Shown here: in pieces, positions 1 to 6,670 of the stretch
How the letters are laid out: the number at the start of each line of letters is the position of its first letter
Numbering within the stretch: position 1 is the stretch's first letter
Origin: Saprospirales bacterium
GTDB taxonomy: Bacteria; Bacteroidota; Bacteroidia; Chitinophagales; Saprospiraceae
DNA: 8,361 bases
NCBI GenBank assembly: GCA_003448025.1
Contig: DLXL01000285.1
Location: 1-8,361, forward strand
Reading direction: 5' to 3'
Notes under the pieces: model-generated
What the model was told of the DNA's origin: nothing
Database searches by the model: none
What the model saw: only the letters and a program-made list of their open reading frames with translations
Position numbers and translations under genes: made by a program

Positions 1-231
1 CCTCTGATCAGGAAACTAAACTGGAAGGAAGTTTTTGGCGTAAACTTCTTCTATGCCAATCAACCGTCAAGAGATCCTGATGTTGAAGGGGCCCTACCCT
101 ATTGGGAAGTCAATTGGGGGTTCGAAAATATTGGCATAAAAGCTATTCGACCGCTAAGGGTAGATATTGCTTTTGGCTTTTTTGGAACTGACTTTTATCG
201 CTCAGGAATCGTTCTGGGAATAAATCTTTAA
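1..231 (+). CDS. C-terminal end of an outer-membrane beta-barrel protein, probably DUF5686-like (partial)
   Basis: The open frame enters from the left edge and ends at TAA 229-231, leaving 76 residues. These show the alternating aromatic and hydrophobic pattern of the last strands of an outer-membrane barrel. Examples are the stretches VFGVNFFYAN, YWEVNWGFENIG, LRVDIAFGFFG and a final SGIVLGINL. The order PLIRKLNW, then YWEVNWGFENI, then a closing strand matches, from memory, the C-termini of Bacteroidota DUF5686 proteins, which carry a carboxypeptidase-regulatory-like domain before a large barrel. The N-terminal domains are outside the window, so the family call rests only on this tail. Another BamA/TonB-type barrel is possible. 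The barrel nature is more certain than the family. No clear terminator hairpin follows the stop, only an A-run at about 238-246. Confidence 0.6.
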   Translation, partial: PLIRKLNWKEVFGVNFFYANQPSRDPDVEGALPYWEVNWGFENIGIKAIRPLRVDIAFGFFGTDFYRSGIVLGINL

Positions 232-277
232 CAATATAAAAAAAAATTTCATCTATTTTGCGGTAGCGATTCAAATT

Positions 278-308
278 GGAACGGTTCTTGAATACACAGG
301 AACGGATC
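278..308 (+). repeat. Direct repeat pair GGAACGGWTC in 21-bp phase
   Basis: GGAACGGTTC at 278-287 recurs as GGAACGGATC at 299-308, with 9 of 10 bases identical. The starts are exactly 21 bp apart, which is two helical turns. The pair lies about 20 bp upstream of the -7-like element at 327-334, where an activator would be expected to bind. The first copy contains the small palindrome GAACGGTTC. That this is an operator is inference from spacing and placement. No regulator gene is in the window. Confidence 0.35.
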
Positions 309-326
309 GTCACATGCTTAATCCCT

Positions 327-334
327 TACATTTG
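327..334 (+). promoter_or_regulatory. Possible Bacteroidota -7 promoter element
   Basis: TACATTTG at 327-334 matches the Bacteroidota housekeeping -7 consensus TAnnTTTG exactly. I see no TTG at the usual 17-23 bp upstream, so the promoter is incomplete by consensus. It would then depend on an activator, possibly one that binds the phased repeats at 278-308. A start near 340 would leave a leader of about 50 nt before the gene at 388. An 11-bp palindrome (TAATC, C, GATTA) lies in that leader at 353-363. Confidence 0.3.
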
Positions 335-387
335 TTGCGGTTCCCTGTATTATAATCCGATTACAATCATTTTATTCGAGAACTGCC

Positions 388-852
388 ATGACTTCTGTCC
401 CAAAAGCTGCAGTTCAAGACACGTATGTCTTTGCAGCACAACCGATTACACCTCAGAAACAAACCAAAGAAATCTTTTCAAAATCAAAGGCTATACACAG
501 TGAGGTAGTGTTTGGATCTCCTACTATGAACTGCAATGGAACCGGAATTTGCAGGATATCTTCTTTGCATTCGGTTCGGCCGGAAGCTAACATTAGCTCC
601 TGTCAAAAAACAGTTGCACAGATCGTTCCAGGTGATTATGGAAATATCACCCTGTTTTTTCACAGATCCATGCTTTGCATCAACCTGTTTCGAAAGCACT
701 TCTACAAAGGCATGCTGGAAATGCATGAACCATGTGTTATCCCTGCAGATTTATTGGAAAGACTGAATATCCAAACTCGGGTAATTCTGCCGGGGAAATA
801 TGCCATTACAGAGCACGATGGTATGTTTCGATTAGTATTGGATTGTCAATAA
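388..852 (+). CDS. Small cysteine-containing protein of unknown function (154 aa)
   Basis: I do not recognise a named family. The ATG at 388 is the first good start in this frame, and the frame runs to TAA 850-852 with a strong terminator about 25 bp later, as expected for a real single-gene unit. The first 40 residues are polar and look disordered, with no signal peptide or membrane segment, so a cytoplasmic protein is likely. A compact region starts at about residue 41 with GSPTMNCNGTGICRI, giving two cysteines in a C-x5-C arrangement (C49, C55) next to glycines. More cysteines follow at C72, C97, C116 and C153. The end (PADLLERLNIQTRVILPGKYAI) looks like a small beta-rich fold. The cysteine pattern could bind a metal or form a redox pair, but this is inference. 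From memory, short Bacteroidota hypothetical proteins with a similar GSP...NC.G.GIC motif exist. M47 is an alternative start but would cut into that motif. Confidence 0.72.
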   Translation: MTSVPKAAVQDTYVFAAQPITPQKQTKEIFSKSKAIHSEVVFGSPTMNCNGTGICRISSLHSVRPEANISSCQKTVAQIVPGDYGNITLFFHRSMLCINLFRKHFYKGMLEMHEPCVIPADLLERLNIQTRVILPGKYAITEHDGMFRLVLDCQ

Positions 853-877
853 TAACTACCCTAGTGTTTACATGCCG

Positions 878-922
878 GTAAGGTTTGTATGTCGCAGACA
901 CATACAAACCTTACTTTATTTT
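878..922 (+). terminator. Rho-independent terminator of the 388-852 gene
   Basis: A perfect 15-bp stem is formed by GTAAGGTTTGTATGT (878-892) and its reverse complement at 900-914, with a 7-base loop. It is followed directly by TTTATTTT (915-922). The stem starts 25 bp after the stop of the small cysteine-containing gene. The upstream flank lacks an A-run, so it should work only on the + strand. It isolates this gene from the susC-type gene downstream. Confidence 0.88.
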
Positions 923-955
923 AACTTATACCATACTTGCACTTTACATAGCTCA

Positions 956-978
956 TTGATTAACAACAACTTAATCAA
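956..978 (+). promoter_or_regulatory. Inverted repeat upstream of the susC promoter, possible operator
   Basis: TTGATTAA at 956-963 and TTAATCAA at 971-978 are exact reverse complements separated by 7 bases, so the half-site centres are 15 bp apart. The repeat is centred about 65 bp upstream of the start expected from the promoter at 1000-1027, a common place for an activator dimer. No T-tract follows, which argues against a terminator. Its AT-richness means chance occurrence is possible. The 853-1128 gap holds only this site, the terminator and the promoter. Confidence 0.4.
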
Positions 979-999
979 CACTTAACTGGCAAACCTTCA

Positions 1000-1027
1000 T
1001 TGCCCGGTTTTTAGCGTTCTACTTTTG
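1000..1027 (+). promoter_or_regulatory. Bacteroidota-type promoter for the susC/susD pair
   Basis: TTG at 1000-1002 is followed after 17 bp by TACTTTTG at 1020-1027, which matches the known Bacteroidota consensus (TTG, 17-23 bp, TAnnTTTG) at every fixed base. Transcription would begin near 1032, leaving a leader of about 95 nt before the ATG at 1129. This also argues against the upstream GTG at 1042 as start codon, since it would lie only about ten bases into the transcript. Confidence 0.65.
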
Positions 1028-1128
1028 CCTTCGGAAAACAAGTGTCAAAAGCAAGATTTGGCTTTTTGGTTTCTACATCTGGATGCATCATTCGCATCAA
1101 CCGTTTTCAACACCAAACATTTCTATCT

Positions 1129-4100
1129 ATGAAGGTACATTACCTATCCTTCAAGGGTCTTGTCATGACCCTTGTACTTGCCTTATTGTCTTTCTCCAGT
1201 TTGCTTGGTCAACAAGTTACTGGAAGAGTGACAGACTCTGAGACGAATGAATTGCTTCCTGGCGCCAACATTATCGTCAAAAACGGTGGCAGAGGCACAA
1301 CAACAGACGGCGATGGCAAATATGCGCTGACTGCTCGCGCCGGTGAAGAGTTGGTAGTTTCACTGGTTGGCTATGCTCCTCAAACAGTTACAGTTGGAGC
1401 ATCTACAACCATTGATTTTGCATTGGTTCCTGATAACCAACTTAATGAAGTAATTGTTACCGCCCTAGGCATCAGCAGAGAAAAGAAATCTTTGGGATAT
1501 GCTGCTCAGGAGGTAAAGGGAGATGATTTGGTGAAAGCAAGAGAAACCAATATTATCAATTCCTTGTCTGGCAAAGTTGCCGGTTTGACCATTGTTGGCA
1601 ATCCTTCCGGTATTGGATCATCTTCCAGAATAACCATTCGGGGTGAGCGTTCGCTGAATATAAACAGAAATCAACCTTTGTTTGTAGTAGATGGTGTTCC
1701 TATCTCTAATGAATTTAGAGGCAATTCTGGTAATTCATTTCAGGACGCTGATTATGGAAATGGTGCAGGTTTTGTAAATCCAGATGATGTTGAAACGATA
1801 ACGGTATTGAAAGGCGCAAGCGCTGCTGCTCTTTATGGATCCCGTGCAAACAACGGTGTTATTGTGATTACGACAAAATCCGGTAAAGGCACCAAAGGAA
1901 TTGGTGTTTCTGTAAATTCCACTGTAACATTTGAAGATGTATTACGCCTTCCTGAATACCAGAACCAGTATGGCCAGGGGCTGGGCGGAAATTTCGAATT
2001 TAAGGATGGCAATGGTGGCGGAACCGCAGACGGTGTTGATGAAAGCTGGGGACCTGCATTCAATGGTCAGTTGATCCCACAGTTTGATTCTCCTACCTCT
2101 AACGGATACCGTGGCGGTGATGTGGGTAATCTTTTTACCTCCATTGGTCCCGTAAATCTTGCCCAGCAACTCGCAACACGTGGTAATATCACCGCAACAC
2201 CTTGGGTGGCACGTCCGGATAATATCCGTGATTTCTTTGAAACCGGAGTCACGCAAACGCACAATGTTGCGCTAACCGGTAGTAATAGTAATGGAGATTT
2301 CCGTCTGTCATATACATGGCTGGATCAGGTAGGCACCGTGCCTAATACCGATTTGAAGCGCAATACCATTTCATTTTCAGGTGGTTATAACCTGAGTGAT
2401 CGTTTACGGGTACGTACAGCTATCAACTACCTAACTAATACCAGTGCAAACCGTCCAAATCTAAGTTATGGTACCGAAAACATCATGTACCTCTTCAATT
2501 GCTGGTTGGGGCGTCAGGTAGATGTTTCAGCCATGAGAGATTACTGGCAGGCCGGACGTGAGGGTTTGAATCAATTTGGTTTTAACTATAACTACCACGA
2601 TAATCCGTATTTCAACCTGTATGAAAACACAAATAGTCAGAATTTAGGACGTGTGTATGGTAATGCCTCTATTACATACGACTTTACAGATAATCTCAGC
2701 CTGATGCTACGTGCAGGTACGGATGCCAGCAATGAATTCCGTGCTCGTCGTCGTGCTTACAGCACACAACGTTTCCAGCGTGGCAGTTACCGGGAGGAAA
2801 GAATCGGTTTTACAGAGTTGAATACAGACTTTCTGTTGAGTTACAAAAAGAATCTTTCCAAAGACTTGGATATAAACCTTGGTGTTGGTGGAAACGCAAT
2901 GCGCCAGGTTGGTCGTTTTTCTGATGTAATAGCACCTGAACTGGCTGTTCCAGGTATCTACACCCTTTCAAATTCCCGAGTCGCCCTGCAGAACTTAACC
3001 AATACGCCATTTACGGAGAAGCGCATCAATTCCTTGTATGCTACCGGTCAATTGGGCTTCCGCAACTTCTTGTACCTGGATCTTTCTGCACGTAATGACT
3101 GGTCAAGCACTCTGCCATCTGATTCCCGCAGCTATTTGTACTATGCTGCAAACGTAAGTGCAGTACTGACTGATGCTTTCCATATTAAATCTGATGTGTT
3201 GTCATTTGCTAAAATCCGTGCAGGTGTTGCACAGGTAGGTAATGATACAGACCCATATCAGTTGGAAACGATTTTTAATGCACAACAAGCTGTTTTAGGT
3301 GCTCCCTCTTACAGCGAATCCAGCGTATTGGTAAATGCAAACCTCAAGCCGGAAATCAGTACATCCTTTGAAACAGGCCTTGATCTGCGCTTCTTCCATA
3401 ACCGTATGGGAATTGATTTTACTTATTACAATACCCAAAGTAAAAACCAGATCCTTCCAATTCCACTAACGAACACTTCCGGTTATAGCGCTCGTATTAT
3501 CAACGCTGGTCTGATTGAAAACCAGGGTATTGAATTGACCTTCAATGCTACTCCTATCCGTAAAAGGAACTTTAGCTGGGATGTTTCATTGAATTTTTCC
3601 CGCAACCGCAGCGAAGTAAAAGAGTTGTTCCAGGATCCGGAATCAGGTCAGGAAGTAACCAACTATGTTATGGCTTCCCGTTACGTAACCGTAGAAGCCC
3701 GTGTCGGAGAGCAAATGGGCAACATGTACGGAATTGGTTATCAGCGTGTAAGCAGCGACCCATCCAGTCAATATTACGATCCAACCGGTCAGTTTGTGGG
3801 TCAGGTTGTATACAACAGCCAGGGCAAGCCGATCCGTACTTCAAGCCGCATTTTATTGGGCAACTACAATCCCGATTGGCTGGGGGGTATTGGCAATACA
3901 TTCACCTTCAAGGGTTTGTCGTTAGGTGTATTGTTTGATGTTCGTGTGGGTGGCGAAGTATACTCTCATACACAAACCGTAGGACGTGAAGGAGGTCAAA
4001 TTATTGAAACGCTGGAAGGTCGTGCAAATGGTTACGATCTAAGCCTGGAAGGCAATGGTGTTGTAGGTGAAGGTGTTATTAAAAATGCCGATGGCACCTA

Positions 4101-4434
4101 CAGCCCAAACACTGTAGAGCTCAGCGCACGTGAATGGCACACTACCTATACCCTGGGCCGTAGCCTGATTGAAGGGGTGATTTATGATGCTTCTTTTGCC
4201 AAGCTGAGAGAAGTTCGGCTTGGATATACATTGCCTAACCGTTTCTTGAAAGGTTCTTCTTTGAGAGATCTTAATGTAACGCTTGTAGGTCGCAATCTTG
4301 CTCTTTGGACGGAGGTTCCACACATAGACCCTGAAACCTCTTCTACATCTGGCGGCACTGTAATTCCTGGTGTTGAATCAGTAGCGCTCCCTTCCACGCG
4401 CAGCTGGGGTGTGAACCTCAGTTTCCGATTCTAA
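1129..4434 (+). CDS. SusC/RagA family TonB-linked outer-membrane transporter
   Basis: This 1101-residue protein is of normal length for the family. It forms the TonB-driven outer-membrane channel that, capped by its SusD partner, imports oligomeric nutrients. The ATG at 1129 gives a good signal peptide: a basic start (MKVHYLSFK), a hydrophobic core, and likely cleavage near LLG-QQ at residue 27. The order is then: a carboxypeptidase-regulatory-like domain at about 29-102 (VTGRVTDSETNELLPGANI), a TonB-box-like stretch NEVIVTALG at about 106-114, the plug at about 120-253 with SGKVAGL, RGERSLN, FVVDGVPI and NNGVIVITTKSGK, and the barrel to the C-terminus, ending RSWGVNLSFRF with the terminal aromatic. 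No anti-sigma-interacting extension precedes the regulatory domain, so it is a plain importer. Tandem stops (TAA TAG) end the frame, and susD follows after 79 bp. The substrate cannot be read from sequence, and no glycoside hydrolase is next to it. Confidence 0.96.
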   Translation: MKVHYLSFKGLVMTLVLALLSFSSLLGQQVTGRVTDSETNELLPGANIIVKNGGRGTTTDGDGKYALTARAGEELVVSLVGYAPQTVTVGASTTIDFALVPDNQLNEVIVTALGISREKKSLGYAAQEVKGDDLVKARETNIINSLSGKVAGLTIVGNPSGIGSSSRITIRGERSLNINRNQPLFVVDGVPISNEFRGNSGNSFQDADYGNGAGFVNPDDVETITVLKGASAAALYGSRANNGVIVITTKSGKGTKGIGVSVNSTVTFEDVLRLPEYQNQYGQGLGGNFEFKDGNGGGTADGVDESWGPAFNGQLIPQFDSPTSNGYRGGDVGNLFTSIGPVNLAQQLATRGNITATPWVARPDNIRDFFETGVTQTHNVALTGSNSNGDFRLSYTWLDQVGTVPNTDLKRNTISFSGGYNLSDRLRVRTAINYLTNTSANRPNLSYGTENIMYLFNCWLGRQVDVSAMRDYWQAGREGLNQFGFNYNYHDNPYFNLYENTNSQNLGRVYGNASITYDFTDNLSLMLRAGTDASNEFRARRRAYSTQRFQRGSYREERIGFTELNTDFLLSYKKNLSKDLDINLGVGGNAMRQVGRFSDVIAPELAVPGIYTLSNSRVALQNLTNTPFTEKRINSLYATGQLGFRNFLYLDLSARNDWSSTLPSDSRSYLYYAANVSAVLTDAFHIKSDVLSFAKIRAGVAQVGNDTDPYQLETIFNAQQAVLGAPSYSESSVLVNANLKPEISTSFETGLDLRFFHNRMGIDFTYYNTQSKNQILPIPLTNTSGYSARIINAGLIENQGIELTFNATPIRKRNFSWDVSLNFSRNRSEVKELFQDPESGQEVTNYVMASRYVTVEARVGEQMGNMYGIGYQRVSSDPSSQYYDPTGQFVGQVVYNSQGKPIRTSSRILLGNYNPDWLGGIGNTFTFKGLSLGVLFDVRVGGEVYSHTQTVGREGGQIIETLEGRANGYDLSLEGNGVVGEGVIKNADGTYSPNTVELSAREWHTTYTLGRSLIEGVIYDASFAKLREVRLGYTLPNRFLKGSSLRDLNVTLVGRNLALWTEVPHIDPETSSTSGGTVIPGVESVALPSTRSWGVNLSFRF

Positions 4435-4440
4435 TAGCAA

Positions 4441-4475
4441 TACCTGACTGGAAGGCTTGTCCTTGCAGTCAGGTA
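4441..4475 (+). ncRNA. Intergenic RNA hairpin between the susC and susD genes
   Basis: TACCTGACTG (4441-4450) pairs perfectly with CAGTCAGGTA (4466-4475). Inside it, after a G-G mismatch, AAGG (4452-4455) pairs with CCTT (4461-4464) around a 5-base loop. No T-run follows directly; the nearest is at 4505-4511, about 30 bp on. It therefore looks less like a full terminator than like a structure that protects the 3' end of susC mRNA or sets the susC to susD expression ratio. The role is inference, while the pairing is seen directly. Confidence 0.6.
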
Positions 4476-4513
4476 CCTCAAAAACCTCTACATTCACTTT
4501 AGCCATTTTTTCA

Positions 4514-5983
4514 ATGAAACATATCAGCATAAAATTCCTGGCTGTAGCTGCACTGATCGCACTGGCATCAGGCTGCACCAAAGATTTCGATGAAATCAAT
4601 AACAACCCAAATGCACCAACAGCAGTAAATTCTGGTTTATTGCTTCCGCAAATACAACGTGACGTAATGAACTCCCTGATGGGTGAAACCTGGGGGATTG
4701 GAAACATCGTGATCCAGCACACGGCAAAAAACCAATTCGTAAATGAAGACCGCTATCTCTGGGGTGAATTGAATGGTATCTGGAATAGTGTTTTTGACAA
4801 CATGCGTGATGTTAAGATCATCATACAACAAAGTGAAGCAAACGGGGAAAACAACTACAAAGCCGTTGCCCTGATTATGAAAAGCTGGATGTTTTCTCTG
4901 GCCACAGACGCATATGGGGACATCCCTTATTCGGAAGCAATCAGCGCTAAAGAAGGTCAAAACTATCCGAAATATGACTCACAGGAGTCTATTTACAATG
5001 GCATTCTAGCGGATCTGAAAACAGCAAGCGACCTGCTGGGCACAAGTGGTGAAGTTGTAGCTGGTGACGTAATTTTCAAAGGTGATATCACAAAATGGAA
5101 AAAACTTGCCAATTCACTCCGTGTTCGTGCACTCCTTCGTATTTCCCGCAAGCGTGATGTAAGCGCTGATTTGCGTGCAATTGTAGATAATTTGGCCAAT
5201 TATCCGGTGTTCGAGAGCAACGCTGACAATGCTTTATATTCTTATGCATCATCTGCTCCCGATCAATTCCCATTGTATTCTTCACGTATTGGATCATTTA
5301 ACGAATTCCGTGCCAGCAAAACGCTTCTTGATACGTTGAAGAGTCTTGGTGATCCGCGCATGCAAATCTTCTTCCGTCCAACTCCGGATACAGAAAACGC
5401 TGCTAACCCGGTTTATGCAGGTATTCCAAACGGTCTCAATGATGTAGATGCACTCCAGTATAATGGCGGTCCACAGTTCCAATCTCGTATTGGAGCACTG
5501 TATTACGAACAAGCTATATCCAGCACCGGATTAACTATCGCTAAAGGCGTAATCATGACCTATGCAGAGCTCCAGTTTCTGCTTGCAGAAGCAGCCGAAC
5601 GAGGCTTGGTTAGTGGCGACGCAAAAACCTATTATGAAAACGGTGTGAATGGCTCCTTTGCGTTCTATGGCCTGACAACGCCGGTAGATTATCTTCCTCG
5701 CACCAATGTTGCCTATGAAGGCAGCCAACAAGAGAAATTATCCAAAATTGGATTCCAAAAATGGATCTCGCTTTATTTCCAGGGTATGGAAGCATGGTAT
5801 GACTGGCGGCGTACCGGAATTCCTGCATTGGTTCCTGGCATCTCCAACCAGAACAACAATTTGATCCCTGTTCGTTTCCGCTATCCAATTATTGAGCAAT
5901 CTTTAAACGAGGCAAGTTACAAGGAAGCCGTTCAAAGACAGGGACCGGATGATCTAAACTCCAAAATGTGGTACCTGAACTAA
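4514..5983 (+). CDS. SusD/RagB family nutrient-binding outer-membrane lipoprotein (SusD-like_2 type)
   Basis: This 489-residue protein is the expected surface partner of the SusC channel and binds substrate above it. The ATG at 4514 gives a lipoprotein signal (MKHISIKF, hydrophobic core, LASGC) with the lipidated cysteine at residue 21. The acidic run after it (CTKDFDE) resembles the Bacteroidota lipoprotein export signal for surface display. Family marks are DEINNNPNAPT after the cysteine, LLPQIQRDVM at about 43-52, helical repeats with KSWMFSLATDAYGDIPYSEA at about 123-142, and near the end FQKWISLYFQGMEAWYDWRRTG at about 414-435 and IPVRFRYP at about 451-458. These fit the SusD-like_2 subgroup better than the classical starch-binding SusD. 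The upstream in-frame TTG at 4457 would hide the signal peptide and lies in the intergenic hairpin, so it was not used. Substrate unknown. Confidence 0.95.
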   Translation: MKHISIKFLAVAALIALASGCTKDFDEINNNPNAPTAVNSGLLLPQIQRDVMNSLMGETWGIGNIVIQHTAKNQFVNEDRYLWGELNGIWNSVFDNMRDVKIIIQQSEANGENNYKAVALIMKSWMFSLATDAYGDIPYSEAISAKEGQNYPKYDSQESIYNGILADLKTASDLLGTSGEVVAGDVIFKGDITKWKKLANSLRVRALLRISRKRDVSADLRAIVDNLANYPVFESNADNALYSYASSAPDQFPLYSSRIGSFNEFRASKTLLDTLKSLGDPRMQIFFRPTPDTENAANPVYAGIPNGLNDVDALQYNGGPQFQSRIGALYYEQAISSTGLTIAKGVIMTYAELQFLLAEAAERGLVSGDAKTYYENGVNGSFAFYGLTTPVDYLPRTNVAYEGSQQEKLSKIGFQKWISLYFQGMEAWYDWRRTGIPALVPGISNQNNNLIPVRFRYPIIEQSLNEASYKEAVQRQGPDDLNSKMWYLN

Positions 5984-6041
5984 CTTTTAGAGTATAATAC
6001 GTACCATCATTATCTTCATACAACAATGGGTTTTCAGTTTA

Positions 6042-6080
6042 AGAGGAAAATGGCGCAATGCCGTTTTCCTCTCTATTTCT
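6042..6080 (+). terminator. Terminator or attenuator between susD and the HD oxygenase gene
   Basis: AGAGGAAAA (6042-6050) pairs perfectly with TTTTCCTCT (6064-6072). A short GGC/GCC pair (6052-6054 with 6060-6062) lies inside, around a 5-base loop. The U-rich CTATTTCTTATT follows. It starts 58 bp after the susD stop and ends about 20 bp before the next ATG. The stem is only moderate and the T-run is broken, so partial read-through is plausible. Confidence 0.6.
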
Positions 6081-6100
6081 TATTACATCAAACGTCAATT

Positions 6101-6649
6101 ATGATTTCCAAATCAAATATTGCTCTCATATTATCCGCTTTCCGTGAGCGAGGACATGAGGAATACCATGGCGAACCTGTGAGCCAGCTTGAACACGCTA
6201 TTCAAGCTGCCGAATTAGCTAGGATCAAATTTCCGGATGACCCGGAGTTTATTATAGCTGCATTCTTACACGATTTTGGCCACTTGTGTGAGTCGTCCAA
6301 CGGCGATATGGATGGTTTTGGGAAATGGGACCATGAAGCCATCGGGGCACAACAACTCAAATCGCTTGGGCTATCCCCAAAAATTACCAGTTTGGTGGCC
6401 AATCATGTAATGGCAAAACGATACTTAGTCAGCACCGATCCCTTATACTTTGCCGGTTTATCGGAGGCAAGTAAAATCACACTTGAAAAGCAGGGTGGAT
6501 TGCTTACGCCTGAAGAACAAAGTGACTTTGAAGCAGACCCTCTTTTTCATCTCCATATTTCTCTTAGAAGAATAGATGAGCAAGCAAAAGCAACCGGATT
6601 GCCTGTAGATACACTGTGGGTAGAAACCCTCATCCACCAGTATTGTTGA
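6101..6649 (+). CDS. PhnZ/TmpB-like HD-domain mixed-valent diiron oxygenase (phosphonate degradation type)
   Basis: This 182-residue protein resembles, from memory, PhnZ over its whole length. PhnZ uses O2 and an Fe(II)/Fe(III) pair to split 2-amino-1-hydroxyethylphosphonate into glycine and phosphate; TmpB does the same for the trimethylammonio analogue. All six expected metal ligands are present: H32 (in QLEHA), H57-D58 (FLHDFGH), H78 (WDHEAIG), H102 (ANHVMAKRYLVS) and D159 (RRIDEQAK). The diagnostic Y22 and E25 (EYHGEPV) and K106 are also kept. PhnZ family signatures AKRYLVS and ASKITLEKQGG are present, which ordinary HD phosphohydrolases lack. The ATG at 6101 aligns with the family start. 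A longer frame from 6026 would run through a terminator-like hairpin. btaA begins 21 bp after the stop, suggesting one transcript. The partner hydroxylase (PhnY or TmpA type) is not in the window, so the exact substrate is open. Confidence 0.85.
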   Translation: MISKSNIALILSAFRERGHEEYHGEPVSQLEHAIQAAELARIKFPDDPEFIIAAFLHDFGHLCESSNGDMDGFGKWDHEAIGAQQLKSLGLSPKITSLVANHVMAKRYLVSTDPLYFAGLSEASKITLEKQGGLLTPEEQSDFEADPLFHLHISLRRIDEQAKATGLPVDTLWVETLIHQYC

Positions 6650-6670
6650 TATTGAACGCCTTTCAAGCAC

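Noticed and set aside
351..356. TATAAT at 351-356 as a sigma-70 -10 box
   Set aside because: The only TTG-like partner (TTGTTG at 332-337) is just 13 bp away, and Bacteroidota promoters use TAnnTTTG. The match is expected in AT-rich DNA.
276..503. 75-residue frame opening with TTG
   Set aside because: It overlaps the better-supported gene at 388-852 in another frame and looks like a chance read of the upstream gap. Its cysteine- and serine-rich end is out-of-frame coding sequence.
484..726. 80-residue frame on the - strand inside the 388-852 gene
   Set aside because: It is a shadow of the + strand gene with no promoter, no recognisable domain and no independent terminator.
1042..1128. In-frame GTG at 1042 adding 29 residues to the SusC protein
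   Set aside because: It would place a signal peptide 29 residues inside the protein and start about ten bases after the predicted transcript start. The ATG at 1129 gives a normal signal peptide.
4457..4513. In-frame TTG at 4457 adding 19 residues to the SusD protein
   Set aside because: It lies in the intergenic hairpin and would bury the lipoprotein signal. The ATG at 4514 fits the lipobox.
5993..5998. TATAAT at 5993-5998 as a promoter for the HD oxygenase gene
   Set aside because: There is no -35 or -33 partner upstream and the sequence does not fit the phylum's consensus. It would also be followed by the terminator hairpin.
6026..6100. In-frame ATG at 6026 (and one at 6050) extending the HD oxygenase
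   Set aside because: The extension would be encoded by the terminator-like hairpin at 6042-6072 and has no counterpart in PhnZ-type proteins.
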